From JANXDG01 sp964521665 (GTDB lineage: Bacteria; Elusimicrobiota; Endomicrobiia; DTEH01): a stretch of 20,860 nucleotides of DNA. Position 1 is the first letter of the stretch. Every line of letters begins with the position of its first letter. Made by a program: the position numbers and the translations under genes. The notes beneath the pieces are model-generated. The model saw only the letters and a list, made by a program, of their open reading frames with translations, did not search any database and had not been told where the DNA came from. Location: positions 1 to 20,860 of the forward strand of contig CAZFSG010000021.1 of NCBI GenBank assembly GCA_964521665.1, written 5' to 3'. Shown here one piece after another: positions 15,059 to 20,860 of this stretch.

Positions 15059-15576
15059 AAATTATCAGTAATACCATCGATTTTGTTGACAACTATTTGT
15101 TTATTTATAGTATCAACCTTATATACAACTTCTTTAATAAACGGAATAAAAATCTCTTCATTCTCTTTTTTTACTATCAGTATTTTATAATCAGGTTTTA
15201 CATCCACAACATTCACTGATTTACCAATTATTTTGTTATCATCTTTTAACACAACATCAGCACCAATTATATCAGACTTTATATATACATTTTCTGGTAA
15301 AGATTCGTATTCTTTGACTATATGACAACTTTTTAATTTTTTTGCTTCTTCTATAGAATTGATTTCGGCAAGTTTCATAACATACAACTTTTTTTCGTTT
15401 ACAGTTTTGTAGTAAAATATTTTTTCAATTTTAGATGAACATAAAGTATCGCCATTAATATTTTCAAAGAACACGATATCTGAATTTTCACAATACAACT
15501 TTTCTGTAAAAAAATAAACTATTAACTCTCCTTTTATACCTTTTGTTCTTACGACTTTACCAACAGAAACTTTCAC
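15055..15576 (-). CDS. rimM: 16S rRNA processing protein RimM
   Basis: RimM helps mature the 30S subunit head around S19. The 173-aa protein has the N-terminal VSVGKVVRTKGIKGELIVYF fold and a C-terminal PRC-barrel (YIKSDIIGADVVL, EIFIPFIKEVV). The start codon is GTG at 15576, fixed because an in-frame TAA stands immediately before it. No Shine-Dalgarno is visible. The GTG lies in the 3' arm of a 6-bp hairpin (15573-15587), and a second small hairpin follows upstream. The 123-bp space to khpA is the largest inside the cluster. Confidence 0.92.
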   Translation of the reverse strand: MKVSVGKVVRTKGIKGELIVYFFTEKLYCENSDIVFFENINGDTLCSSKIEKIFYYKTVNEKKLYVMKLAEINSIEEAKKLKSCHIVKEYESLPENVYIKSDIIGADVVLKDDNKIIGKSVNVVDVKPDYKILIVKKENEEIFIPFIKEVVYKVDTINKQIVVNKIDGITDNL

Positions 15577-15599
15577 TTAAAAAGTGAGTATCCAATACT
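15573..15599 (-). promoter_or_regulatory. Paired hairpins at rimM start
   Basis: In the RNA, AGTAT-TGG-ATACT (15587-15599) abuts TCACTT-TTT-AAGTGA (15573-15587). The GTG start codon is within the second stem. Together with the missing Shine-Dalgarno this could limit rimM initiation. The stems are short and A-T-rich, so chance is possible. Confidence 0.3.
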
Positions 15600-15610
15600 T
15601 TTTCAGTTTT

Positions 15611-15639
15611 TTGACAGGATATAAAATTTTTGGTATGAT
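15611..15639 (+). promoter_or_regulatory. Strong sigma70-like promoter, antisense direction
   Basis: On the + strand there is a perfect TTGACA (15611-15616), exactly 17 bp, then TATGAT (15634-15639, one mismatch to TATAAT). Transcription would start near 15646 and run rightward, antisense to khpA and rpsP. No + strand gene follows. Confidence 0.45.
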
Positions 15640-15699
15640 ATTTTTCGAAGTAAAATATATAAAAAAATTTTTTAATAATTATTTTCTATCACCTTTTTG

Positions 15700-15933
15700 T
15701 TATTTTTCAATTACTTCAATTACTACACGTTTGTTATATTTTGATGCAGAACAACCAACTATTGTACGTATAGCGCGGATAATACGCCCTTGTTTACCTA
15801 TAACTTTCCCGCGGTCTGTATCAGCTACTCTTATTTCAAATATTACTGTTTGTTCCCCACCTATTTCTTTTATTTCCACTTTATCTGGATAATCAACTAA
15901 CGCTTTAACAATAGTTTGTAACAACTCTTTCAT
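15700..15933 (-). CDS. khpA: KH-domain RNA-binding protein KhpA
   Basis: This 77-aa single KH-domain protein binds RNA and in other bacteria pairs with KhpB/Jag. The GxxG loop appears as VIGKQGRIIRAIRTIV. I chose the ATG at 15933 (protein starts MKELLQTIVKALVD) because it follows a GGGAGGG ribosome-binding site and gives the usual 76-78 aa. The longer upstream frame to 16008 would overlap rpsP and has no family support. Position between rpsP and rimM is the classic one. Confidence 0.94.
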   Translation of the reverse strand: MKELLQTIVKALVDYPDKVEIKEIGGEQTVIFEIRVADTDRGKVIGKQGRIIRAIRTIVGCSASKYNKRVVIEVIEK

Positions 15934-15958
15934 TTTATTTGACCCTCCCTTTATCATA

Positions 15959-16249
15959 TTAGGATAATGAAGATGATGAAGATATAGCTGAGACAATTTC
16001 GTTTTCAACTTTTTTATTCTTCAACATTTTTTTATACAAACTTTTCATAGTGTCAGATACTAACGCACCATTTTTAATCCATAATTCATATTTCTCAAAA
16101 TTAAGTTGACCAGTTTTTTTAATAGGATCATAAACACCTAACACTTCAATTGGTTTACCTTTTGCAGCAGCAGATTTTTCAATAGCAACTATCCTAAACA
16201 TAGGACGATTTTTTTTGCCAACACGTTGTAATCTTATTATCACTGCCAT
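15959..16249 (-). CDS. rpsP: 30S ribosomal protein S16
   Basis: S16 is a primary-binding 30S protein. The 96-aa product starts MAVIIRLQRVGKKNRPMFRI and has AAAKGKPIEVLGVYDP. The start at 16249 is preferred over the longer frame from 16297, since it gives the standard N-terminus and follows AAAGGAG. The C-terminus is a non-conserved SSSSSLS tail. It is the first gene of the translation cluster and has its own promoter upstream. Confidence 0.97.
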   Translation of the reverse strand: MAVIIRLQRVGKKNRPMFRIVAIEKSAAAKGKPIEVLGVYDPIKKTGQLNFEKYELWIKNGALVSDTMKSLYKKMLKNKKVENEIVSAISSSSSLS

Positions 16250-16288
16250 AAAATAATATTCTCCTTTCTTTTCTATATTTAAAATTTT

Positions 16289-16317
16289 TTTATACAATAT
16301 AAAATTTTTGATGTCAA
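16289..16317 (-). promoter_or_regulatory. rpsP operon promoter
   Basis: The minus strand carries TTGACA (16312-16317), 17 bp, then TATAAA (16289-16294). This near-consensus sigma70 promoter would start transcription near 16282, about 30 nt before the rpsP ATG. It would drive rpsP-khpA-rimM-trmD-rplS-rnhB-yraN and perhaps the polysaccharide genes. Confidence 0.7.
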
Positions 16318-16401
16318 TATAACAAAAAAAATTTAGTTATTCTGTTTTCATAAAAATGTATTTTCTTAACAACAGGAATATAATTAAAACAAAATACCCA
16401 A

Positions 16402-16726
16402 TCATATATTCTTTACCAAACCTTTACCAAACTCGGGTTTTATTATTATTTTTCTTGCAAGAGCAAATATTAAAACATCTAACATCAAACGATAATCACA
16501 CCAGTTCACACAACTCTACTCCAACAATTACAAGAATAATACTGCTTAACACAGAAAAAGTTGATAATTCTATTTCTATAGGAATTGCAGCAACTAAACT
16601 ATAAAGTATTTTATAAATCATTGATATTAAAAAAATCCCTAGCACAACGCTTATCAAAATATATATCCATTGGAAAATGTACATTAACAACTTCTTTATA
16701 TCATTTACTATTTTAAAATTATTCAT
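16402..16726 (-). pseudogene. PsiE-like small membrane protein, frameshifted
   Basis: An open frame of 76 codons from the ATG at 16726 (AGGAG ribosome-binding site nearby) encodes two membrane helices (about 14-42 and 56-75) and ends ...ILVIVGVELCELV-stop (TGA 16496-16498). Removing one base near 16496-16501 lets translation continue as DYRLMLDVLIFALARKIIIK to a TGA at 16402-16404, about 107 aa in all. The hydrophobic-E...LE helix followed by a 'lxxLlfaxARKxI' helix resembles PsiE-family (phosphate-starvation-inducible E) membrane proteins. That assignment is from memory of the family pattern and is moderate. It may be a sequencing error or true decay. Confidence 0.55.
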
Positions 16727-16797
16727 TATTTTTATCTCCTTTTGGTGAAATTAATTACGCAGAATAAAACCTGTAACTACTAAAAATTAAACATACC

Positions 16798-16861
16798 TTT
16801 TGGAGTACAACAACCATGTTGTTGCATTTTTTAGCAATAACGCGGTTATTGCACTCCAAAA
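16798..16861. repeat. Nested inverted-repeat module, 64 bp
   Basis: Terminal inverted repeats TTTTGGAGTACAA and TTGCACTCCAAAA (12 of 13 matching) enclose CAACAAC-CAT-GTTGTTG and GCAATAAC-GCG-GTTATTGC hairpins. The architecture and size are the same as the 8774-8838 module although the sequence differs. Confidence 0.85.
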
Positions 16862-16872
16862 TAACTAAAAAA

Positions 16873-16908
16873 TTTTGGACTGCAACAACCATATTGTTGC
16901 ATTTTTTT
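16873..16908. repeat. Half module
   Basis: TTTTGGACTGCAACAACCAT followed by ATTGTTGCATTTTTTT is the left half of the 16798-16861 module in the same orientation. The second hairpin and the right terminal repeat are missing. Confidence 0.7.
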
Positions 16909-16985
16909 GTAATTTCTCCTACACTTCCACATTCAGAACAAACAACCTTTTTAGCCAACCAAGGTTTGCTACTACAAAATAATTT

Positions 16986-17011
16986 ACGCAGGCTGAAGTC
17001 TGCGGCTACCA
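16986..17011. repeat. Right-half hairpin module
   Basis: ACGCAGGCT-GA-AGTCTGC followed by GGCTACCA is the right half of the 8774-8838 module type. The stem has 7 pairs with one G-T wobble. Confidence 0.75.
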
Positions 17012-17044
17012 AATTATAATTAATTTTTGTATCTCAAAACAAAT

Positions 17045-17623
17045 TTAAAACATAAACTTGTTAAAACAAACAATTTCTTTTAAATCTTTACGAAAATCTG
17101 ATTTTGCATATTGTCGTATCACATCTTTTTCTTTATATGAACTATCAGGGTATCCAAGACAAATAAGTAATGGAACTTTATATTTTTTAGGGATACCTAA
17201 AATTTTTTTCACACCGTTTTCAGAAAACCATCCTATATAACAACTACCTAAACCAAGTTCTGTTGCTTGTAAAACTAAATGTTCACACGCAATCCCTATG
17301 TCTATTAAATAAAATCTTGTATCACGCATTAACGAACCTACTTTTGACAAAAAACTTCCAACATCTGCTACTACTACAACTATCACAGGTGCTTGCGATA
17401 GAACTTTTTTACTAAATTTGTATATCCCAGCAGTTGCGGATTCAACAAGTTGTTCTTTTAAATTTATATCATTTACTATAACAAACTTCCATGGCTGAGC
17501 ATTACAAGCAGACGGTGCTAGCCTTGCTGATTCTATACACTGCAAAATTTTTTCTTCTTCTACTGTTAAAGGTAAAAATTTTCTGCAACTATATCTTTGT
17601 TTTATAATATTTATCAAACTCAT
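17045..17623 (-). CDS. Nitroreductase-family flavoprotein
   Basis: This 192-aa protein is a nitroreductase-fold FMN oxidoreductase, usually dimeric and NAD(P)H-dependent. The N-terminal IIKQRYSCRKF and ARLAPSACNAQPWKFVIV give the FMN phosphate-binding Arg/Ser residues, and GLGSCYIGWF and VPLLICLGYP complete the family pattern. The natural substrate is not predictable; members reduce quinones, nitro groups or flavins, or work in dehalogenation or cofactor synthesis. It starts 2 nt after the methionine-synthase-like stop, so it is the last gene of the hps-rraA operon before the repeat region. Confidence 0.88.
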   Translation of the reverse strand: MSLINIIKQRYSCRKFLPLTVEEEKILQCIESARLAPSACNAQPWKFVIVNDINLKEQLVESATAGIYKFSKKVLSQAPVIVVVVADVGSFLSKVGSLMRDTRFYLIDIGIACEHLVLQATELGLGSCYIGWFSENGVKKILGIPKKYKVPLLICLGYPDSSYKEKDVIRQYAKSDFRKDLKEIVCFNKFMF

Positions 17624-17625
17624 AA

Positions 17626-18669
17626 CTATGAATACAAATAGTTATTAAATTCATTACATAATTGTAAAACTTTATATAATACTTTATATGTTGTACTGCC
17701 TAATCCGCATTGTGGTGTTATTATACAATTTCTAAGAAATTGTTCTTCAATACCTTTTGTAACTAATTTTGATATATATTCTTTAAATCTTGAAACCAAA
17801 CTTTCTTTTGTTTCATTAAAAACTTTTTCAGTATTAGGGATTAACCCCCAGGCAATATATTTGTTTTTATTTAAAAAATTTTTTATTTCGTTAGAATAAA
17901 GAACAAAATTGTCAAAAAATTCGTATGCATCAAACGAAATTATATCTAGGTTCTCTACTGAAGTTAATATAGACCAATCAGTATTTGCACAACAATGTAT
18001 CCCTATTTTAATGTCTATAATGTTATTATACAACTCGTCAACAAAATTTTTTGTTTTGTTTACCAGTTCTGATAAAGTTTGAACAATTTCTTCTTTTGAC
18101 ACTGCAGTAAATGCAGAACCATATGCTGCTAAATATGGTTCATCATAAAATACAATTATATTTAATTTTTCTTCAAACACATTTTTCAACATTTTTACCT
18201 GCCACAAAGTTTTCATTATAAGATGGTTTATTATTATTTCACGATATTGTTCGTTATAAAATACTGCTTTTTCATCTTTTGTTTTTACAGTGAGACCGAA
18301 TGTTAAAGGACCTGTTGTTTGTAATTTAACCTTATTACATTTTTTAAATTTAACTTGTTCAACAAATTTGTAAAATCCGTATGCATAATCAAGAGAAATT
18401 TTGTAATAATCTAAATTTTTATCAACAAAATTTTGATAAAAATTTTCAAGGTCAATATAAAATTTTTCTTCATCTAAAAAAATTTTTTGTTGTTCTTCAT
18501 CAACGATAATACCCGGAAAATTTTCTGAGTACTGACTACACATATGTTCTTTAAAACTTTTTTTTGGTATCTGTGGCCAACAAGGAATTGAGACATATGC
18601 AAAAATTTCTTCAATTATTTTTTCTACACTTTCATCATTTGGAACACTACCAATAAGTGTTGTATCCAT
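17626..18669 (-). CDS. Core methionine-synthase-like protein (MetE C-terminal fold)
   Basis: This 347-aa protein has the UROD/MetE TIM barrel without the N-terminal half of MetE. The likely zinc ligands are present: GIHCCAN (HxC) near residue 225, a DEP acid near 170 and TPQCGLG Cys near 325. The start MDTTLIGSVP is typical of the family. This set resembles folate-independent core methionine synthases (Mes proteins), which take methyl groups from a corrinoid protein. A methylcobalamin:thiol methyltransferase of the same superfamily is an alternative. I chose the ATG at 18669 because TAATG overlaps the upstream stop and GGGAG is 9 nt before it; an ATG at 18684 is possible. Its product methionine would feed MetK. 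Confidence 0.7.
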   Translation of the reverse strand: MDTTLIGSVPNDESVEKIIEEIFAYVSIPCWPQIPKKSFKEHMCSQYSENFPGIIVDEEQQKIFLDEEKFYIDLENFYQNFVDKNLDYYKISLDYAYGFYKFVEQVKFKKCNKVKLQTTGPLTFGLTVKTKDEKAVFYNEQYREIIINHLIMKTLWQVKMLKNVFEEKLNIIVFYDEPYLAAYGSAFTAVSKEEIVQTLSELVNKTKNFVDELYNNIIDIKIGIHCCANTDWSILTSVENLDIISFDAYEFFDNFVLYSNEIKNFLNKNKYIAWGLIPNTEKVFNETKESLVSRFKEYISKLVTKGIEEQFLRNCIITPQCGLGSTTYKVLYKVLQLCNEFNNYLYS

Positions 18670-19964
18670 TATTTTTTCTCCCAACGAAGTAAATCTTGAA
18701 CTTTTGACAAAGTAGAACCTTCTTGTATTTCTTTTCTGATTCTGTTTTCTTTTTCTAAGACATCCATTGAACGGTTTGCAACTTCAACAAGTTTTTCTTT
18801 TGGTATAACAACAACACCATCATCATCTCCTACTATCCAGTCACCTGGAAATACTTTCATTCCTGAGATAGTCACAGGAACATTTATTTCTCCGAAACCT
18901 TTTGGTTCACCAGCTTGTGGTACAACAATACGGCTGAATACAGGGAATTTTATTTTTTTTATCTCAGCGACATCTCTTACTGCACCCCATACTACCACAC
19001 CAGCAAGGTTTTTACCAATTGCAGAATATGTTGCAAGTTCACCCCATACTGCTGGTGGTACACCACCTGCATCTATTACTATAACATCACCTTCAGTAGC
19101 AACATCAATTGCTTCAACAGGTTTTGACCAATCACCAGGATAAGTTCTTACGGTTACTGCGGGTCCTACAAGTTTTACACCTTCTACTACAGGATGTATT
19201 TCTTCTAAACATTTCCCACGGTGTAACGCATCAGAAATGTTTGCTGTTGAAACTTTGTATAATAAATTTCTTATTTCTTGGATTGTACTTACACGTTTAT
19301 AAAGTTCAGTTTTTATTTTTGTTTTTGTAAACATAGCGGTTTTAATTTGTTGGCAGGCAAGTCTTGCATCTTGTGCTTTTATAACTGCACCGCCAACAAC
19401 TATTATATCGGCACCAGCTTCTACTGCATCAACTACATTTTCAGAATTTATCCCTCCTGCTATGGATATAGGTATAGGACAAATTTTTTTTATTTCTTTG
19501 ACAAAATCAAAGTTAATTTTTCCTTTCATTTGTTCATCAATAGGTATATGTAACCCTATATAATTTGGCGAAAATTGTAATACTTCTTTTACACGCTCAA
19601 CAATGTTTTTTACTTCAATCATATCCACTAGTATTTCACAACCATAATTTTTTGCTGCATCAATTGCTTCTTTGATTGTTTCGTCATCTGCAACACCTAA
19701 AATGCCAACAATATGTGCACCTGCTTTTGCTGCTATTTCTACCTCAATTCTGCCAACATCCATTGTTTTCATATCAGCAAGTATTTTTATATTAGCAGGG
19801 ACCAATTTTTTAATTTCACTTATTGCACGTACACCTTCAGATTTTATAAGTGGTGTACCTATTTCTATAATATCCACACCTGCTGGAATAATTTCGTTAA
19901 CAATTTTTATTGCACGGTGTAAGTCAACAAAATCTAATGCTATTTGTAATAAAGGTTTGTTCAT
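18669..19964 (-). CDS. 3-Hexulose-6-phosphate synthase / RraA-like fusion
   Basis: This is a 431-aa two-domain protein. Residues 1-210 are an OMPDC-family TIM barrel of the hexulose-6-phosphate synthase type (LQIALDFVDL, DIIEIGTPLIKSEG, ILADMKTMDVGRIE, GGINSENV), which condenses formaldehyde with ribulose 5-phosphate or runs in reverse. Residues about 225-431 are a RraA/HMG-aldolase-like domain (VSTANISDAL, GPAVTVRTYPGDW, GAVRDVAEI with the RDxxE motif, GDWIVGDDDGVVVIP). Such fusions are known, mostly from archaea. No 6-phospho-3-hexuloisomerase gene is visible here. It overlaps the downstream gene by one base (TAATG). A 3-keto-gulonate-phosphate decarboxylase activity for the first domain is an alternative. 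Confidence 0.88.
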   Translation of the reverse strand: MNKPLLQIALDFVDLHRAIKIVNEIIPAGVDIIEIGTPLIKSEGVRAISEIKKLVPANIKILADMKTMDVGRIEVEIAAKAGAHIVGILGVADDETIKEAIDAAKNYGCEILVDMIEVKNIVERVKEVLQFSPNYIGLHIPIDEQMKGKINFDFVKEIKKICPIPISIAGGINSENVVDAVEAGADIIVVGGAVIKAQDARLACQQIKTAMFTKTKIKTELYKRVSTIQEIRNLLYKVSTANISDALHRGKCLEEIHPVVEGVKLVGPAVTVRTYPGDWSKPVEAIDVATEGDVIVIDAGGVPPAVWGELATYSAIGKNLAGVVVWGAVRDVAEIKKIKFPVFSRIVVPQAGEPKGFGEINVPVTISGMKVFPGDWIVGDDDGVVVIPKEKLVEVANRSMDVLEKENRIRKEIQEGSTLSKVQDLLRWEKK

Positions 19965-19987
19965 AAAAGTTTCTTATTCAATCCATT

Positions 19988-20197
19988 TTATATCGTTATT
20001 CTTTTTTCTTCTTTTGTTAATTTTGATTTTATATACTCAGAATCCCATTTAATTTTTTCTTCTAACATTGTAAGTTTTTTAATCAATGTGTTTAACAACA
20101 ATATAATAGTTCTCATTTTTGTATGCAAATTTGCTAAAATTATTAACATCACAATAAAAGTTATCGCTGCGGTTAGTATTGTTAGTTCTAAATTCAC
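19988..20197 (-). CDS. Small membrane-anchored coiled-coil protein
   Basis: This 69-aa protein has one N-terminal membrane helix (about 5-25, ILTAAITFIVMLIILA) and a charged C-terminal half (TMLEEKIKWDSEYIKSKLTKEE) that could form a short coiled coil. The start is GTG, overlapping the truB stop as GTGA, which supports translational coupling and a real gene. I recognise no family. The layout resembles small DUF948-like or YtxH-like envelope proteins, but that is only a shape comparison. Confidence 0.6.
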   Translation of the reverse strand: MNLELTILTAAITFIVMLIILANLHTKMRTIILLLNTLIKKLTMLEEKIKWDSEYIKSKLTKEEKRITI

Positions 20198-20859
20198 AGA
20201 TTTATCCTCATTGTGTTTTCTATAGTATATTTATCTACTTTTGTTCTTAACAAGTTTACAACAATACCGCCACAGTTAAGTTTTTCACCAATATCTTTTG
20301 CTAAAGAACGTATATATGTTCCTGAAGAACAAAGAATTTTTAATACAAGTTTTGGAAAATTATATTCTATAAGTTCAATATTATAAATTTTTACTTTTTT
20401 AGGTTTTAGCAACTTTTGTGCTTCTTCATATGATATTTTCCCAAAACGAACTAAATCACACAGACGTCTTCCTTTGTACTTTACTGCAGAATATACAGGC
20501 GGTGTTTGTTCAATCTCTCCAATAAAATTTGATAAAACTTTTTTAACATCTTCTATTGTAGGTCTGTTAGAGATGTTTACATCAGAAACATTGCCTGTAA
20601 TATCGTAAGTATCAGAAATTTTGTCAAGTTGTATTTCAACAATATATTCTTTTTTAGAATTTTTAAGAATGTGAGTTAACTGTTTAGTAAATTTACGTCC
20701 TACTGCTACAACTATAACACCTTCAGCAAAAGGATCTAAAGAACCCCCATGACCAACCTTGTATTTTTTCCCAACCTTCTTTTTTATGTATTCTACAATT
20801 TTGTAAGTATTAACACCTTTTGGTTTGTATATATTGTATATTCCCTCTTTGAAAGCCAT
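20194..20859 (-). CDS. truB: tRNA pseudouridine(55) synthase
   Basis: TruB converts U55 in the T-loop of tRNAs to pseudouridine. The 221-aa protein has GIYNIYKPKGVNTYKIV, the catalytic Asp in KVGHGGSLDPFAEGVIVVAVG, YIVEIQLDKISDTYDITG, QTPPVYSAVKYKGRR and LKILCSSGTYIRSLAKDIG. The usual GHTGTLDP reads GHGGSLDP here. It ends soon after the catalytic domain, so the C-terminal PUA-like extension of longer TruB proteins is absent. The ATG is one base from the window edge; the N-terminus looks complete, but upstream signals cannot be seen. Confidence 0.95.
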   Translation of the reverse strand: MAFKEGIYNIYKPKGVNTYKIVEYIKKKVGKKYKVGHGGSLDPFAEGVIVVAVGRKFTKQLTHILKNSKKEYIVEIQLDKISDTYDITGNVSDVNISNRPTIEDVKKVLSNFIGEIEQTPPVYSAVKYKGRRLCDLVRFGKISYEEAQKLLKPKKVKIYNIELIEYNFPKLVLKILCSSGTYIRSLAKDIGEKLNCGGIVVNLLRTKVDKYTIENTMRINL

Positions 20860-20860
20860 A

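Larger units (their letters stand above)
16755..17040. repeat. Composite palindromic repeat, copy 2
   Basis: This fills the 318-bp space between the nitroreductase and the PsiE-like gene. The left end matches copy 1 (8813-8878), the right end matches 9084 to about 9128, and the middle contains one complete and one half module plus about 70 bp of unique sequence (about 16910-16985). No coding gene is convincing here. Confidence 0.75.

Noticed and set aside
15934..16008. Longer KhpA start at 16008
   Set aside because: It would overlap rpsP, adds 25 residues absent from the family, and a strong GGGAGGG site supports the ATG at 15933.
16755..17012. 85-codon minus-strand open frame as a real gene
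   Set aside because: Most of it is translated hairpin repeat (repeated KKCNNMVV), with no ribosome-binding site; only a short internal stretch looks protein-like.

Overview
This is a 20.9-kb, very A+T-rich stretch of bacterial chromosome. Every gene I can support lies on the minus strand, so it reads right to left. Two runs of exactly 100 N (7435-7534 and 8879-8978) show that it is a scaffold, probably metagenomic. A LolD/LolC-E lipoprotein-release pair implies an outer membrane. A bacterial tmRNA, a bacterial rpsP-khpA-rimM-trmD-rplS-rnhB-yraN cluster and a HPS-RraA fusion suggest an uncultivated diderm lineage. I cannot place the phylum from the sequence alone.

In transcription order from the right end: truB (pseudouridine synthase), a one-TM coiled-coil protein, a 3-hexulose-6-phosphate synthase/RraA fusion, a core methionine-synthase-like protein (MetE C-terminal fold) and a nitroreductase, very tightly packed. 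Next comes a 320-bp intergenic region made of palindromic repeats, then a small PsiE-like membrane gene broken by a +1 frameshift. A good promoter then precedes the translation cluster: S16, the KH protein KhpA, RimM, TrmD, L19, RNase HII and a YraN nuclease-like protein. After that comes a TPR/beta-propeller gene that is broken (one in-frame stop, one lost base in an A-run), then a WbaP/EpsE-type sugar-phosphate transferase and a sugar nucleotidyltransferase with a hexapeptide tail (surface polysaccharide synthesis).

A second repeat-filled intergenic region with a scaffold gap follows. It shares both ends with the first one, so the two look like copies of one composite non-coding element. 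Then come metK, a second gap, ahcY, lysS, the lolC/E-lolD pair, tadA, a four-pseudoknot tmRNA (ssrA), a GT2 membrane glycosyltransferase, and a tRNA with anticodon CAT. At the left edge there is a perfect CRP-type palindrome.

MetK makes SAM and AhcY clears S-adenosylhomocysteine. The MetE-like protein about 9 kb away could regenerate methionine, so the window holds a candidate activated-methyl cycle. No defence island, CRISPR array, prophage or intact transposase is visible. The most interesting items are the composite palindromic element, the tmRNA with a short atypical tag and its resume codon in a perfect hairpin, the HPS-RraA/methionine-synthase operon, and the two broken genes.
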